Assembly (NCBI GenBank): GCA_036787955.1
Contig: DAIQOI010000007.1
Location: 62,001-126,000 of the forward strand
Reading direction: 5' to 3'
Source: UBA2336 sp036787955
Lineage (GTDB): Bacteria; Bacteroidota; Bacteroidia; Cytophagales; Cyclobacteriaceae
Length of the DNA: 64,000 nt
Shown: positions 17,997 to 27,691 of the stretch, piece after piece
Layout of the letters: the number at the start of each line of letters is the position of its first letter
How positions within the stretch are numbered: position 1 is the stretch's first letter
Made by a program: the position numbers and the translations under genes
The notes under the pieces: model-generated
Database searches by the model: none
Seen by the model: the letters and a program-made list of their open reading frames with translations, nothing else
Told to the model about the DNA's origin: nothing

Positions 17997-20426
17997 ATGC
18001 GCACCGTTTTTATATATTTTTTGCTGGTTATATCTCTCACGGTATTCGCCCAGGAAAACCTCACCTACCAGCGACCGCCCGAAGAAATCGCCCGCCTGGT
18101 TGAAGCCCCCTTACCCCCTGTTGTTTCATTTTCACCCGATAAGCAATGGATGGTTCTGTATGAAAGGTCCGACTTCCCTTCCATTGAACAGTTGTCGCGT
18201 CCAGAGCTACGGCTGGCGGGTTTGCGCATCAACCCGGATAACTTTGGCCCCAGTCGCATTTCGTATTTTATTGGCATGCGCCTGAAACACATTCCAACCG
18301 GAAAGGAATACACTGTCAAGAACCTGCCCGATCCGTTACAGATCAGCAATGCCGCCTTTTCGCCCAATAGTCGTTACATAGCTTTTCTCCAGAACTTTGC
18401 CGACCGCATTGAGTTATGGACAGTTGATCTTACCTCTTTTGAAGCACGGGCTGCCACCAAACGGAAAATCAACAACGTAATGGGGGGCGCTTTCAGTTGG
18501 CTTTCCGACTCCAACCACATCCTGTTTACTGCTGTTCCGGAAAACCGCGAACCCCTGCCGGCCAAACCGCGCGTTCCAACAGGGCCGGTAGCCGAAGAAA
18601 ACCTGGGACGAAAAACACCTGCCCGCACCTATCAGGATCTGCTCAAAAATTCCTACGATGAACGGGCCTTTGAATACTACGCATCGAGCGACCTGGTATT
18701 GAAAAACCTCAACGGCCCTGAGACAGTTTTACATGCTTCGGCCATTCACGGAAATGTGAGCCCGTCACCTGACGGCAATTTCATTTTACTGGAAATCATT
18801 CACCGGCCATTTAGTTACCTGGTGCCGGTTAACAACTTTCCTTATACTGTGAAGGTAGTTGATCGCACCGGTAAAACCATAAAAGAAATAACTGAAGTAC
18901 CTCTTACCGACTACATCCCTACCGGCTTTAATGCCACACAACGCGAACCACGCGCACATGCCTGGCGTGCCGACAAGCCTGCAACCCTTGTGTGGGCACA
19001 AGCCCAGGATGGTGGCGATCCGAAAACAAAAGCCGAAGTGCGCGACAAACTTTTTGCCTGGGATTATCCCTTCACCGGTAAACCACAAGAGCTCATCAGC
19101 CTGCCCCTGCGGTACTGGCGCATAGTTTGGGGCAATGAAACCACCGCACTTGTGTACGAAAGATGGACGCAGGACCGTAAAGAACGCGTCTATTTGCTTA
19201 ATCCAACAACAGGAACCTCAAAAGTTTTGTTTGATCTGAACTACGAAGACAATTACAACTATCCGGGTAATCCGATTACAGCCTACAATTCATTCGGAAG
19301 ATCCACACTTTTGATAAATCCGGACAACTCCATATTTCTCACCGGTGTAGGCGGTTCGCCGGAAGGTGATTTTCCTTTTCTGGATAAACTTAACCTGACT
19401 ACAGGAAAGAAAACTCGCCTGTGGCGGTGTGAAGCCCCCTACTACGAAACCGTGGTTACCTTACTGGATCCGAAAAAAGTAACCTTCGTTACCTCGCGCG
19501 AATCGAACAGCGAAAACCCGAATTATTACCTGCGCACTGCAGGAAACAATAAACTCACACCGCTTACCGCCTTTCCGCACCCTTACCCGCAGATGAAAGA
19601 TGTGAAAAAAGAACTGCTTAAATATAAACGGGCAGACGGTGTAGAGTTAACTGCCGAACTGTATTTGCCACCCGGCTACAAAAAAGAAGATGGACCGCTG
19701 CCGGGACTGGTATGGGCATATCCCCGCGAGTTTAAATCGGGCGATGCAGCCGGACAGGTACGCGGCTCGAAATACACCTTTACCCGCCTGAGTTGGGGCG
19801 GGCCCATCTACTGGGTAATGCGCGGTTATGCAGTAATTGACAATGCTGCCATGCCCATTGTGGGTGAAGGCAACAAAGAACCTAACGACACATATGTGGA
19901 ACAACTGGTAGCTAGTGCACAGGCTGTTGTTGATTATGTGGCATCCCTTGGCGTGCTGGATAAAAACCGCGTGGGTGTGGGCGGTCACTCGTATGGTGCA
20001 TTCATGACCGCCAACCTGCTGGCCCACTCTGATATTTTTAAAGCCGGCATAGCACGCAGTGGTGCCTATAACCGCACCTTAACTCCTTTTGGCTTCCAGG
20101 CCGAAGAACGCACCTACTGGGAAGCTCCTGATGTTTATTACCGGATGTCTCCATTTTCGTATGCGAATAAGATCAAAGAACCGATTCTGCTTATTCATGG
20201 AGAGGCCGATAACAATTCAGGTACTTTCCCTATTCAGTCAGAACGCTTTTACAATGCACTGAAAGGACATGGAGGCACCGCGCGGTTGGTATTTCTTCCG
20301 TACGAAAGCCACGGATATGCCGCCAAGGAAAGCATCCTGCATACGCTGTGGGAAATGGACCGCTGGCTGGAAACCTATGTGAAAAATGCCGGGTCATCGG
20401 CTACTTCAAAAGCCGGTTCCAGATAA
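17997..20426 (+). CDS. exported S9 family peptidase (glutamyl endopeptidase/prolyl oligopeptidase type)
   Basis: An 809-residue secreted or periplasmic serine peptidase with a signal peptide (cleavage near TVFAQ). Residues up to about 530 form a seven-bladed beta-propeller-like domain (e.g. PSPDGNFILLEI), followed by an alpha/beta-hydrolase domain. The nucleophile is S665 in GGHSYGAF, the acid is the D of HGEADNNSG and the base the H of YESHGYAA. The GGHSYG motif and overall length resemble the bacterial/plant glutamyl endopeptidase branch of S9. It probably trims oligopeptides during protein feeding. Confidence 0.87.
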   Translation: MRTVFIYFLLVISLTVFAQENLTYQRPPEEIARLVEAPLPPVVSFSPDKQWMVLYERSDFPSIEQLSRPELRLAGLRINPDNFGPSRISYFIGMRLKHIPTGKEYTVKNLPDPLQISNAAFSPNSRYIAFLQNFADRIELWTVDLTSFEARAATKRKINNVMGGAFSWLSDSNHILFTAVPENREPLPAKPRVPTGPVAEENLGRKTPARTYQDLLKNSYDERAFEYYASSDLVLKNLNGPETVLHASAIHGNVSPSPDGNFILLEIIHRPFSYLVPVNNFPYTVKVVDRTGKTIKEITEVPLTDYIPTGFNATQREPRAHAWRADKPATLVWAQAQDGGDPKTKAEVRDKLFAWDYPFTGKPQELISLPLRYWRIVWGNETTALVYERWTQDRKERVYLLNPTTGTSKVLFDLNYEDNYNYPGNPITAYNSFGRSTLLINPDNSIFLTGVGGSPEGDFPFLDKLNLTTGKKTRLWRCEAPYYETVVTLLDPKKVTFVTSRESNSENPNYYLRTAGNNKLTPLTAFPHPYPQMKDVKKELLKYKRADGVELTAELYLPPGYKKEDGPLPGLVWAYPREFKSGDAAGQVRGSKYTFTRLSWGGPIYWVMRGYAVIDNAAMPIVGEGNKEPNDTYVEQLVASAQAVVDYVASLGVLDKNRVGVGGHSYGAFMTANLLAHSDIFKAGIARSGAYNRTLTPFGFQAEERTYWEAPDVYYRMSPFSYANKIKEPILLIHGEADNNSGTFPIQSERFYNALKGHGGTARLVFLPYESHGYAAKESILHTLWEMDRWLETYVKNAGSSATSKAGSR

Positions 20427-20427
20427 T

Positions 20428-21000
20428 TCAATTTCCATCCGGGTTGATCTGCCGCAGAAATCTGCTGCGCTTCCTCAGGTAATGAACCAGGTTATCGGGG
20501 TCGGAAGCCAATGGATGAATGAAAGGTGCAATGCGCCGGGCATAGAATCTGGGCAGCGGCTCTCCGGCCCGATGCATCTCCACCAGCTCATAGAATTTTT
20601 TTTCCCGGTAAGATGAGGCGCGGATCTCAGTCCATGCCAAATTTAACACACCTCCATACAGGGCACCGATTCCTGCTACGACCATCATGGTTACTCCCAT
20701 ACTATTTCCTTCCTTCACCCAAGCCGGTTGATTTTCCGATCGTTCATTTATAAAATGAGCAACCGAAAACAACACAGCAGAGCTTCCAAGTGCTATGTAA
20801 GAAAGGTGGCGGTTTTTGCGTATATCCTGGCGCTTCACAAGAAATAAAAAAGCAAGCGCACGCGTGGTGTCATCATAAGCCGCCTGCAGAATACGATCGG
20901 ACGCCCGAAGAACGATGGTATCGGTTAGTGGCTGTGCCCGTACAACCGTATGCATGACCAAAAGTCCGGTCACGACCCCAATCGTTGAAATCCGAAACAT
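20428..21000 (-). CDS. hypothetical exported/membrane protein
   Basis: 190 residues with a signal peptide (cleavage near VVRAQ), a polar stretch, and two hydrophobic segments (about residues 66-85 and 98-120) followed by a basic tail ending in RKRSRFLRQ. No family is recognised. It converges with the S9 peptidase gene, with one base between the two stop codons. Confidence 0.6.
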   Translation of the reverse strand: MFRISTIGVVTGLLVMHTVVRAQPLTDTIVLRASDRILQAAYDDTTRALAFLFLVKRQDIRKNRHLSYIALGSSAVLFSVAHFINERSENQPAWVKEGNSMGVTMMVVAGIGALYGGVLNLAWTEIRASSYREKKFYELVEMHRAGEPLPRFYARRIAPFIHPLASDPDNLVHYLRKRSRFLRQINPDGN

Positions 21001-21128
21001 ACCGGAAGCGTATTTAAAATTACAACTTCGGTTTTATATAATGAACATAATTGGCTGAATTTTATTGTGCTGCGCTAAATGTTTCCAGCAAATTTAATTT
21101 TGCTATTCAGAAGTGATTTAAATAGACA

Positions 21129-21165
21129 AAAAAGCAAAAAGGCCGCCCTTTCGGACAGCCTTTTT
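21129..21165 (-). terminator. rho-independent terminator
   Basis: On the minus strand a stem with a GAAA tetraloop (GGCTGTCC-GAAA-GGGCGGCC, with G-U pairs) is flanked by A and T runs and followed by a second T run. It lies just downstream of the 189-residue secreted protein gene. On the plus strand two stem pairs would be C-A mismatches, so the signal is directional. Confidence 0.75.
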
Positions 21166-21185
21166 AAAACCAACTGCCGGTTAGG

Positions 21186-21755
21186 CTATTTACGGATAGC
21201 TACCGAATATCCTCCTTCATTAGCGAAAACAAATACCGGCCTGGTGAAAAAATTTTTTAACGAAACTACAAAAGCTGTTTCCGGTTGTTCAACACGGTAC
21301 TCAGCATATATTTCACCATTGGCATCCTGCACAGACAGGGTAACGGGAAGCTGATCTTCGGCCTTTACACTGCACAGGTAGCGGTTTTTGCCAAGATATG
21401 CAACGTGGGCAGTTAACGGCAAACTTCCCGGATTCCGGAGCCTTCCAAGTACAATTGTTTCACTGAACTTTTCCCTGCCGGCCACCACTTCAATGGTATA
21501 GCGACCGGGTTTCAGGCTGGCAAAATTCAGCGGAAGTATAAAGCCACGTGCACTGTTAATGCGATCTGTAAAAACCACCTCACCAAAATGATCCCTTATT
21601 GTGAGTATTGTTTCGGCTGCATCACCGCTATAAATCACCTTGTACGTATATTCGCTGCGCTTTACTACAGCCAGTTTTGCCGGTTCTTCTGCTACTGTTT
21701 CAGTTACCACACCGGCTACCAGCATGGCAACCGCAATCATCATTCTCATTTTCAT
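21186..21755 (-). CDS. hypothetical secreted beta-rich protein
   Basis: 189 residues with a signal peptide (cleavage near TVAEE). The rest is predicted beta-sandwich with two similar halves (PLNFASLKPGRYTIEVV near residue 75; VSLKNFFTRPVFVFAN near residue 168). The half ending in GRYTIEV resembles the terminal strands of type IX secretion sorting domains, but a full sorting signal is not obvious. A -7 element and a terminator frame the gene, making a single-gene unit likely. Confidence 0.65.
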   Translation of the reverse strand: MKMRMMIAVAMLVAGVVTETVAEEPAKLAVVKRSEYTYKVIYSGDAAETILTIRDHFGEVVFTDRINSARGFILPLNFASLKPGRYTIEVVAGREKFSETIVLGRLRNPGSLPLTAHVAYLGKNRYLCSVKAEDQLPVTLSVQDANGEIYAEYRVEQPETAFVVSLKNFFTRPVFVFANEGGYSVAIRK

Positions 21756-21778
21756 AATTTTATTTGTTTTTAGTCATG

Positions 21779-21786
21779 CAAAATTA
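21779..21786 (-). promoter_or_regulatory. Bacteroidota -7 promoter element
   Basis: TAATTTTG on the minus strand matches TAnnTTTG and lies 23 bases before the ATG of the 189-residue secreted protein gene. No convincing -33 element was found. Confidence 0.45.
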
Positions 21787-22017
21787 CGTATGCCGGGAGG
21801 GCAGGGTTATCAGGGTGTAAGTAAATTTTGAATTTTTAGCGTATAAAACGTTTGCAGAAAATATTTTTCTGTTCACCTGGCAATCGAAATACTGATCTGT
21901 TGTAAACACATTCATCAGTCAAATGATCAGGTGTAAACGATTGCAGTACTTTTCTTTTGAAAACAGAACTGAGTAAACACGTGCATGAAACAGCACCCAT
22001 CCAAATGATAATCAAAC

Positions 22018-22881
22018 TTACACCCGCTCCAGCACTTTTTGTATCAAATCGTCCATGGCTTCTTCATACCGGCTTAAAAATTTTCTAGCATAGCGATTAG
22101 CGAGTATCACGTTCACGCTAATCACTTCGTGGTCAAATAAGCGGCCCAGTGCATACAGCGATGAGGTTTCCATTTCCAGGTTGGTGAGCCAGAAGTTACT
22201 GGTTTTGTTGTGGTAGCAGGTAAGATCTTCCAGCAGCTTCGGAAAGCGCGTAGAGATGCGCATCCTGCGGCCCTGGGGCGCATAAAATCCGGGTGCTGTT
22301 ACAGTATTGCCCCTGATCATATCATGACCCAGTCGCCTGAGCAGCATTTCCGAGCCTTTTACCACATAAGGTGTAAAAGGCAGGGAAGTTTTGCGCCTGA
22401 TGTCTCTGCCGATGCGTTTTTCAAAAGTGGTTAGTTTCAGGTTGTAGAAATGCATGAGGTTATCCAGGCCGATGCCGTACTCGCTAATCAGGTGGGAGCC
22501 CGGTTCGATATCTGCCTGCAGGGCTCCGGATGTGCCGATGCGGATAATTTTTAATCGTTTCTTACGGCTTTTCGGCTCTCTGGTTTTTAAATCAATATTA
22601 ACCAGTGCATCAAGTTCGGTAAGTACAATTTCAATATTGTCCGTGCCGATGCCGGTGCTTAGCACAGTAATACGTTTTCCGTTAAACCTGCCGGTGTGGG
22701 TAATAAATTCGCGCTTATTCATTTCAAACTCAATTTCATCGAACAGCCGGCTAACGCGATGTACCCGGCCCGGGTCGCCCACTGTCAGCACTACATCTGC
22801 TACCTGCCCGGGCAAGAGGCTGAGGTGGTAAACACTACCGTCTTTATTAAGGATCAAATCGGTTTCACTGAGGCGACTCAT
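22018..22881 (-). CDS. uridine phosphorylase-like nucleoside phosphorylase
   Basis: A 287-residue member of the PNP/UDP family of nucleoside phosphorylases, which cleave nucleosides with phosphate for salvage. The phosphate-site motif TVGDPGRV near residue 33, VLSTGIGTDNIEIVL near residue 75 and RIGTSGAL near residue 114 are present. The nucleoside-site segment (NLEMETSSLYALG, around residue 240) carries the M-E of the family. It is translated two bases after the RNase HI gene. Whether it prefers uridine or purines is not certain. Confidence 0.85.
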   Translation of the reverse strand: MSRLSETDLILNKDGSVYHLSLLPGQVADVVLTVGDPGRVHRVSRLFDEIEFEMNKREFITHTGRFNGKRITVLSTGIGTDNIEIVLTELDALVNIDLKTREPKSRKKRLKIIRIGTSGALQADIEPGSHLISEYGIGLDNLMHFYNLKLTTFEKRIGRDIRRKTSLPFTPYVVKGSEMLLRRLGHDMIRGNTVTAPGFYAPQGRRMRISTRFPKLLEDLTCYHNKTSNFWLTNLEMETSSLYALGRLFDHEVISVNVILANRYARKFLSRYEEAMDDLIQKVLERV

Positions 22882-22883
22882 AA

Positions 22884-23354
22884 TTACAATTCTTCGGATT
22901 TATTCACCTGTTGCTCGTAAACCTGGTCAATTTTCAGGTACTTTCCGTTTGCAGCCTGCACCGATAGCTGGTCGCATCGTTCATTTTCCGGATGGCCGGC
23001 ATGACCTTTTATCCATATCAGCTTGGGGTGAAATTTTTCATGTAGCGGAATGTAACGTTTCCATAAATCGGCATTGGCCCGGTTTTTAAAGCCTTTTTTC
23101 TGCCACCGCCAAATCCAGCCCTTTTCGATAGCATTCACCACATATTGCGAGTCGGAATAAATGGTTACAGGGATGCCTGCTTTTTTCAGGGTCTCCAGCG
23201 CCCTGATTACGGCCAGCAGTTCCATGCGGTTATTGGTGGTAAGCCTGAAGCCTTCGCTTAATTCTTTGCGATAATTGCCATACTGAAGTATCACACCGTA
23301 TCCGCCTGGACCGGGATTTCCCAGGGCTGCACCATCCGTAAATATTTTAATCAT
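22884..23354 (-). CDS. rnhA: ribonuclease HI
   Basis: A 156-residue RNase H removing RNA from RNA-DNA hybrids. The four metal-binding acids are present: D7 (FTDGAALGNPG), E45 (NNRMELLAV), D68 (YSDSQYV) and D128 (NERCDQLS), together with the basic handle region (KGWIWRWQKKGFKNR). It is two bases upstream of the nucleoside phosphorylase gene, a likely two-gene operon. Confidence 0.95.
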   Translation of the reverse strand: MIKIFTDGAALGNPGPGGYGVILQYGNYRKELSEGFRLTTNNRMELLAVIRALETLKKAGIPVTIYSDSQYVVNAIEKGWIWRWQKKGFKNRANADLWKRYIPLHEKFHPKLIWIKGHAGHPENERCDQLSVQAANGKYLKIDQVYEQQVNKSEEL

Positions 23355-23469
23355 GAGGATTTTCGGCTGTTAGAAACTGATTCAACAGATTGAAGACAGT
23401 TATTCTGATGAAAATCATTAAAGCAGTTTTTTACTGATCCGTTCTATGCTTATCTAAAAATACAACTCT

Positions 23470-24042
23470 TTAATGAAAACCCACATTATCTTTAAAAATC
23501 TTCACTGCAATAGCCAGCAGTATTACGCCAAACACCCTGCGCAGTACGGCAAGCAGCGATTTGCCCAGCTTTCTTTCCAGCCAGGATGAACTGCGCAAAA
23601 CAAAATACACTACTACCAGATTGAGCAGAATACCAATAAGGATATTGATCTCTTCATAAACTGCACGCAGCGACAGAATAGTGGTTAAAGTTCCGGCACC
23701 CGCAATGAGCGGAAAAGCAAGCGGCACAATGGAACCCGACCCTTTTGCTTCCGGATCATCTTTAATTAAGGTAACACCCATTATCATTTCAAGTGAAACG
23801 ATGAACATGATGATGGATCCTGCTACTGCAAATGATTCAACATCTAATCCGAATAATTTCAAAATAGACTTGCCCAGAAAAAGAAATCCCACCATTAGTA
23901 TAGCCGATATCAATGTGGTGCGTTCGGCATAAATACGGCCTTCGCGTTGCTTGATTAGAATAATAAAAGGGATGGAACCAATAATGTCAATAACCGAGAA
24001 CAGGATGAGCGTAACGGATAAAATCTCTTTCAGGCTGGTCAT
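23470..24042 (-). CDS. MarC family integral membrane protein
   Basis: 190 residues with six hydrophobic helices. The conserved first-helix region (LFSVIDIIGSIPFIILI) and the fourth-helix motif PLAFPLIAGAGTLTT are characteristic of MarC/YhgN proteins, whose transport role is unsettled. The start ATG leaves eight residues before helix 1 as in relatives; an upstream ATG at 24075 would add eleven residues. Confidence 0.85.
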   Translation of the reverse strand: MTSLKEILSVTLILFSVIDIIGSIPFIILIKQREGRIYAERTTLISAILMVGFLFLGKSILKLFGLDVESFAVAGSIIMFIVSLEMIMGVTLIKDDPEAKGSGSIVPLAFPLIAGAGTLTTILSLRAVYEEINILIGILLNLVVVYFVLRSSSWLERKLGKSLLAVLRRVFGVILLAIAVKIFKDNVGFH

Positions 24043-24154
24043 GCTTGGGTATTTTGGCAAAGCTAATGAAAACATGCAGGTTTACCCCCGGCATACAAAA
24101 AATAGCACCGGCAGTTACAGCAAATTCATACAGCATTCATGGCCGATGGCTCAC

Positions 24155-24898
24155 TTAGGGCTGGTTGGTTTTAGCACGAAAGTCGAAGTGATAAGTAAGG
24201 GCCAGTTGCAAGGTGTGGTTCCGTTCAGCTTTCAGGGCGTCTGCTTTTACAATAAACTGCTGCATATAACCAAGCTGCACATTGCCCTGAGGTGAAAACT
24301 GATAGCCAAAGGCGCCATACAGACGGTTCTGGTCCAGGTAATTGCGGTCAAAATTAGGACCGAACTGAATAAAAACTTCGTCATATACACTTACAAACCA
24401 GGTTTCCGGGCCCATTTCCTTTTTGTTCAGCGGATAATTTATCAGAAAGCGATAACGGATACGGTTGCGGTACACATAGTCGTCTGGCTCGCCCACACCA
24501 TTGCCCTGCAGCCATCGCTGTTCAGGGCGGAAACGGTGATTGAAATAGAAACGCCCCTGACGCTGCGTAAGAATCAGATTTTGCCAGAGGCGGTGTTCTG
24601 TGAATTTTTCCGGCACGGGTTGTTCGCCATAGGGCCAGGTTACAATGTGTCCGTATCCCAGCGTCACCATTACTGCTTCGCTGATGCGGTAATCAACTCC
24701 CAGCCGGAGCAGCGATTGCTGCCAGGCGGTTATCCAGTCGGCCCTGCGCCACTGGTATTCGGTATGAATTGAAAATTTATCCGTAAGCTGGTGATTGCCA
24801 AAGTACATGTACCATCCATGATACTGGTTAACAATCTGTTTTTGCGAAAACACAGGAACGGAATGCAAAATGGCCATTAAAATAAAAGCACGAAGCAT
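24155..24898 (-). CDS. DUF2490-type outer-membrane beta-barrel protein
   Basis: 247 residues with a signal peptide ending near PVFSQ. Alternating aromatic/polar strands (TEYQWRRADW, FYFNHRFRPEQRW, YRNRIRYRFLINY) end in ALTYHFDF, consistent with a small outer-membrane barrel of the DUF2490 family. The function is unknown. It begins 11 bases after the stop of the SulP transporter gene on the same strand and may be part of the same transcript. Confidence 0.77.
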   Translation of the reverse strand: MLRAFILMAILHSVPVFSQKQIVNQYHGWYMYFGNHQLTDKFSIHTEYQWRRADWITAWQQSLLRLGVDYRISEAVMVTLGYGHIVTWPYGEQPVPEKFTEHRLWQNLILTQRQGRFYFNHRFRPEQRWLQGNGVGEPDDYVYRNRIRYRFLINYPLNKKEMGPETWFVSVYDEVFIQFGPNFDRNYLDQNRLYGAFGYQFSPQGNVQLGYMQQFIVKADALKAERNHTLQLALTYHFDFRAKTNQP

Positions 24899-24909
24899 GC
24901 ATGTAATAT

Positions 24910-27099
24910 TTAAGACTTACCATTTTTCGGGACAAGCTGAAGAAATCCATTCACAAAATGTAGGAGCTGCTGAATTTCCTCAACTGGTTCGGGTTCAAGC
25001 TGCCTGTACACAAGCAGTTTATTGTTGTGAGATTCAATATGCACAGGTTCATGTCCTTCCAGGTATTCAATCAGTTCTTTAGTAAAGAAAGTTGAAATAT
25101 TTTCAATTTCATTGCTCCGCAGGTAATATTTGGCAGAAAATTCAGGGTGTTCGCTGAAGTCAATATCTTTTCCGGTGCTATGTTCTTTCAGTCGAGTCCA
25201 AAGGTTTTCTGGTTCCAGGTTGAAATCAGGCAGAGAATAGGGCAATTCGCTTACGGTAAGTACGGTAAAGTTGTAATCGGATTGCGAGTGCCCGGCACCG
25301 AAACCAACCGAAATATCGGACAGCACAAACCGGCCTTCTGGGGTATATTTTTCAAGCAAATTTTCCTCGTAGTGAATGCGCGCACCGTTTTGTACAGTGA
25401 AGCCGGCAAATTTCTGGCCGGTAAGCACGCGCTGCGGAAAGAATGTGAAGCCATTTTTTCTGGAAAATTCACGAAGTTGAATCTGTCGTTCGTTCAGGCG
25501 TATTTCAATTTTATACAATTGCTCCGGGTCGTACTTACGTGCCGCAAGCGGGTGGTTGGATAACGGCCTGAACTGTTCAAAGCCTGCCACCGACACTTCG
25601 CCCCCGTGGTGAGCATACTCCTGCTGAAAATGGTACAATGCTTCCATAAAAGTGTGGTCAACCATTCGTGCCCCTGAAAAATCGAACACCACATTCAGTC
25701 CTTGGGGGATGGAACGAAACAGTTTTTTGAATCCAATCAGGTTAGAAAAGAGTGCGGCATCGTAAATGTGAATATGCCAGGCATGAGGGGTATTATTTAC
25801 AGTATAACGTGCTTTAAATAAACTTCGCAGCGGTGCGCCATTCACCCAGTTGAATACAAACTTCAATGCAATACCGGCAGCAACACCAATCAGCAAGTCG
25901 GTGGCTACGGTAACAATCATGGTAAAAACAAACAACGCCAGTTGCTCGCTCCCGATTTTATAGGTTTTGAAGAATTCATTGGGCGAAGCCAAACGATATC
26001 CTACTGCGATGAGCAGTGCTGCCAAAGCAGTATTGGGAATCATCTCGATTACCGGAATAAAAAAGAGCATGGCGATGAGTAGAAAGGCTCCGTGAAAAAA
26101 ATTGCTCCAACGGGTTTTGCCCCCAAAAGAAATATTGGCCGAACTTCTGGCAACCTCCGAAATCATCGGCAAGCCACCCATTATCCCCGTAATGACGTTA
26201 CCAATTCCCACTGCTGTAAGATCGCGATTAGGGTTGGAGATTCTTTTCTGCGGATCAAGGTGATCGATGGCTTTTACCGTAAGCAATGACTCCAGGCTTC
26301 CTACGAAAAGAAACATGATTACGAATTTCCAGAACGTCCACGTGCCAATTGCAGAAAAATTTGCCTGGACACCTATGTTGCTCCAGAAATCGCCAACCTG
26401 AACCATATCAAAGGCCGGTTCGGTGTGCTTAAAATCCATAATCCACGCAAGTGGTATGGTAGTGAGCAGAACGAAAATGGGGGCTGGCATTTTTCGGAAG
26501 AAAGGCGATTTAAGATGCGGTAAGCCGAATATGATAAGCAAGCTAAGTACACCTAAAGCGGTAACCCGCAGGTCTTCGTGGACAATTGAATCCGGTATGC
26601 GCAGTAGCAATTCAAGCGGCTCCAGCCCTGCCAGGGTTGCCGGGTCAATACCCAACAGGATGTGAATTTGTTTCGAAAAAATAATCAACCCAATGGCGGC
26701 CAACATGCCGTGAACTACCGAATGCGGAAAAAAGTCGCTGAGGTTACCGAATTTTAATATGCCCAGCAGAATCTGAATGAAGGCTGCTATGACGATTGCA
26801 GCCGATGCCAGCTGCCAGCCTGCATATCCCCCGCCCAGTTCGCTTACGGCAGCGGCAGAGATGGTTATTAAACCTGCTGCCGGACCTTTAATGGTAAGCG
26901 CACTGCCGGCAAAGATACTGACCACCAGACCTCCAATCATGGCGGTAAATACACCCATTGCAGGCGGGAATTCACTGGCTCTGGCAATACCCAGGCTTAA
27001 CGGCAAGGCCAGCAAAAAAACCATAAAACCTGATTGCAGGTCGGCTTTCCAGTTGTTTTTTAATTCGGACAATATAGATGGCGATTTAACGGATTGCAT
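24910..27099 (-). CDS. SulP family anion (probably bicarbonate) transporter with STAS domain and C-terminal extension
   Basis: A 729-residue inner-membrane transporter. The SulP core has 12-14 hydrophobic segments (about residues 18-420), with LPLSLGIARASEFPPAMGV near residue 33 and the conserved GGLPMISEVARSSANI near residue 315. A STAS-like domain follows (about 440-530, with VVFDFSGARMVDHTFMEAL). The last 190 or so residues form an extra soluble region (e.g. FSAKYYLRSNEIENISTFFTKELIEYLEG) that I do not recognise. SulP proteins carry sulfate, bicarbonate or other anions. Divergent proximity to DabA/DabB makes inorganic carbon the best guess. Confidence 0.85.
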   Translation of the reverse strand: MQSVKSPSILSELKNNWKADLQSGFMVFLLALPLSLGIARASEFPPAMGVFTAMIGGLVVSIFAGSALTIKGPAAGLITISAAAVSELGGGYAGWQLASAAIVIAAFIQILLGILKFGNLSDFFPHSVVHGMLAAIGLIIFSKQIHILLGIDPATLAGLEPLELLLRIPDSIVHEDLRVTALGVLSLLIIFGLPHLKSPFFRKMPAPIFVLLTTIPLAWIMDFKHTEPAFDMVQVGDFWSNIGVQANFSAIGTWTFWKFVIMFLFVGSLESLLTVKAIDHLDPQKRISNPNRDLTAVGIGNVITGIMGGLPMISEVARSSANISFGGKTRWSNFFHGAFLLIAMLFFIPVIEMIPNTALAALLIAVGYRLASPNEFFKTYKIGSEQLALFVFTMIVTVATDLLIGVAAGIALKFVFNWVNGAPLRSLFKARYTVNNTPHAWHIHIYDAALFSNLIGFKKLFRSIPQGLNVVFDFSGARMVDHTFMEALYHFQQEYAHHGGEVSVAGFEQFRPLSNHPLAARKYDPEQLYKIEIRLNERQIQLREFSRKNGFTFFPQRVLTGQKFAGFTVQNGARIHYEENLLEKYTPEGRFVLSDISVGFGAGHSQSDYNFTVLTVSELPYSLPDFNLEPENLWTRLKEHSTGKDIDFSEHPEFSAKYYLRSNEIENISTFFTKELIEYLEGHEPVHIESHNNKLLVYRQLEPEPVEEIQQLLHFVNGFLQLVPKNGKS

Positions 27100-27215
27100 A
27101 AGTAAAATATTAAATGGTTCGGGGGGTGATAAATAGATTTGATTAACCAGGTAACAGAAAAATTACCTTAGCCAAGACGCTGCCGCCTGGCTGCTGAAAA
27201 ACTTAGGTAACAGGA

Positions 27216-27608
27216 TTACAAGCGAAGGTTGTGGTGGAGAATGTGGTAGGGAGCTAATCGAAAAACGGATTCCGGGCGAAAACAATACAAAGATAAATTG
27301 ATGAATACCGTATAAGGATTGACCGTTAAAGTAATCTGCCGGTCCACAGAATTTTTATAGCCCTCTTTGTCCTCGCTGTTTTCTTCGGCATACCCACTGA
27401 CAGGTGTGTGGATAACAGGCCGGTGTTGAACCGGCTCAGTAGTGATTACAGTAACAGCATTTTGCGGTGAAACTAAAGTATTTTCTGGCCGGCAGTCATT
27501 ACCCCAGAATGCCTTAATAACCAAGAAAAAAATAATTGCAAACGTTTTCACCCCAACTGTTTTAGTAAAGTTTGGCAAAACTGATAATTTTTTCGGGAAA
27601 TAATACAC
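27216..27608 (-). CDS. possible small exported protein
   Basis: A 130-residue reading frame starting at GTG. It has a hydrophobic segment (TFAIIFFLVIKAFW, about residues 22-35), a polar linker rich in Pro, Glu and Asn, and a C-terminus ending HHNLRL. The architecture mirrors the 118-residue protein encoded divergently 83 bases away, which ends RNFRL. No ATG start is available in frame, so the gene call is tentative. It sits between the SulP gene and the DabAB operon. Confidence 0.42.
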   Translation of the reverse strand: MYYFPKKLSVLPNFTKTVGVKTFAIIFFLVIKAFWGNDCRPENTLVSPQNAVTVITTEPVQHRPVIHTPVSGYAEENSEDKEGYKNSVDRQITLTVNPYTVFINLSLYCFRPESVFRLAPYHILHHNLRL

Positions 27609-27676
27609 ATTTTAATGTTTCAAAGACGAAAAAGTAACCGTTAAAAAGACATTGTTTATCTCACTGACAAAATTAT

Positions 27677-27684
27677 TACTTTTG
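27677..27684 (+). promoter_or_regulatory. candidate -7 promoter element upstream of the small exported protein
   Basis: TACTTTTG fits TAnnTTTG, with a TTG 22 bases upstream as a possible -33 element. The predicted transcript start would be almost at the ATG (27692), giving a leaderless or nearly leaderless message, which weakens either the promoter or the start call. Confidence 0.35.
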
Positions 27685-27691
27685 CGACAAC

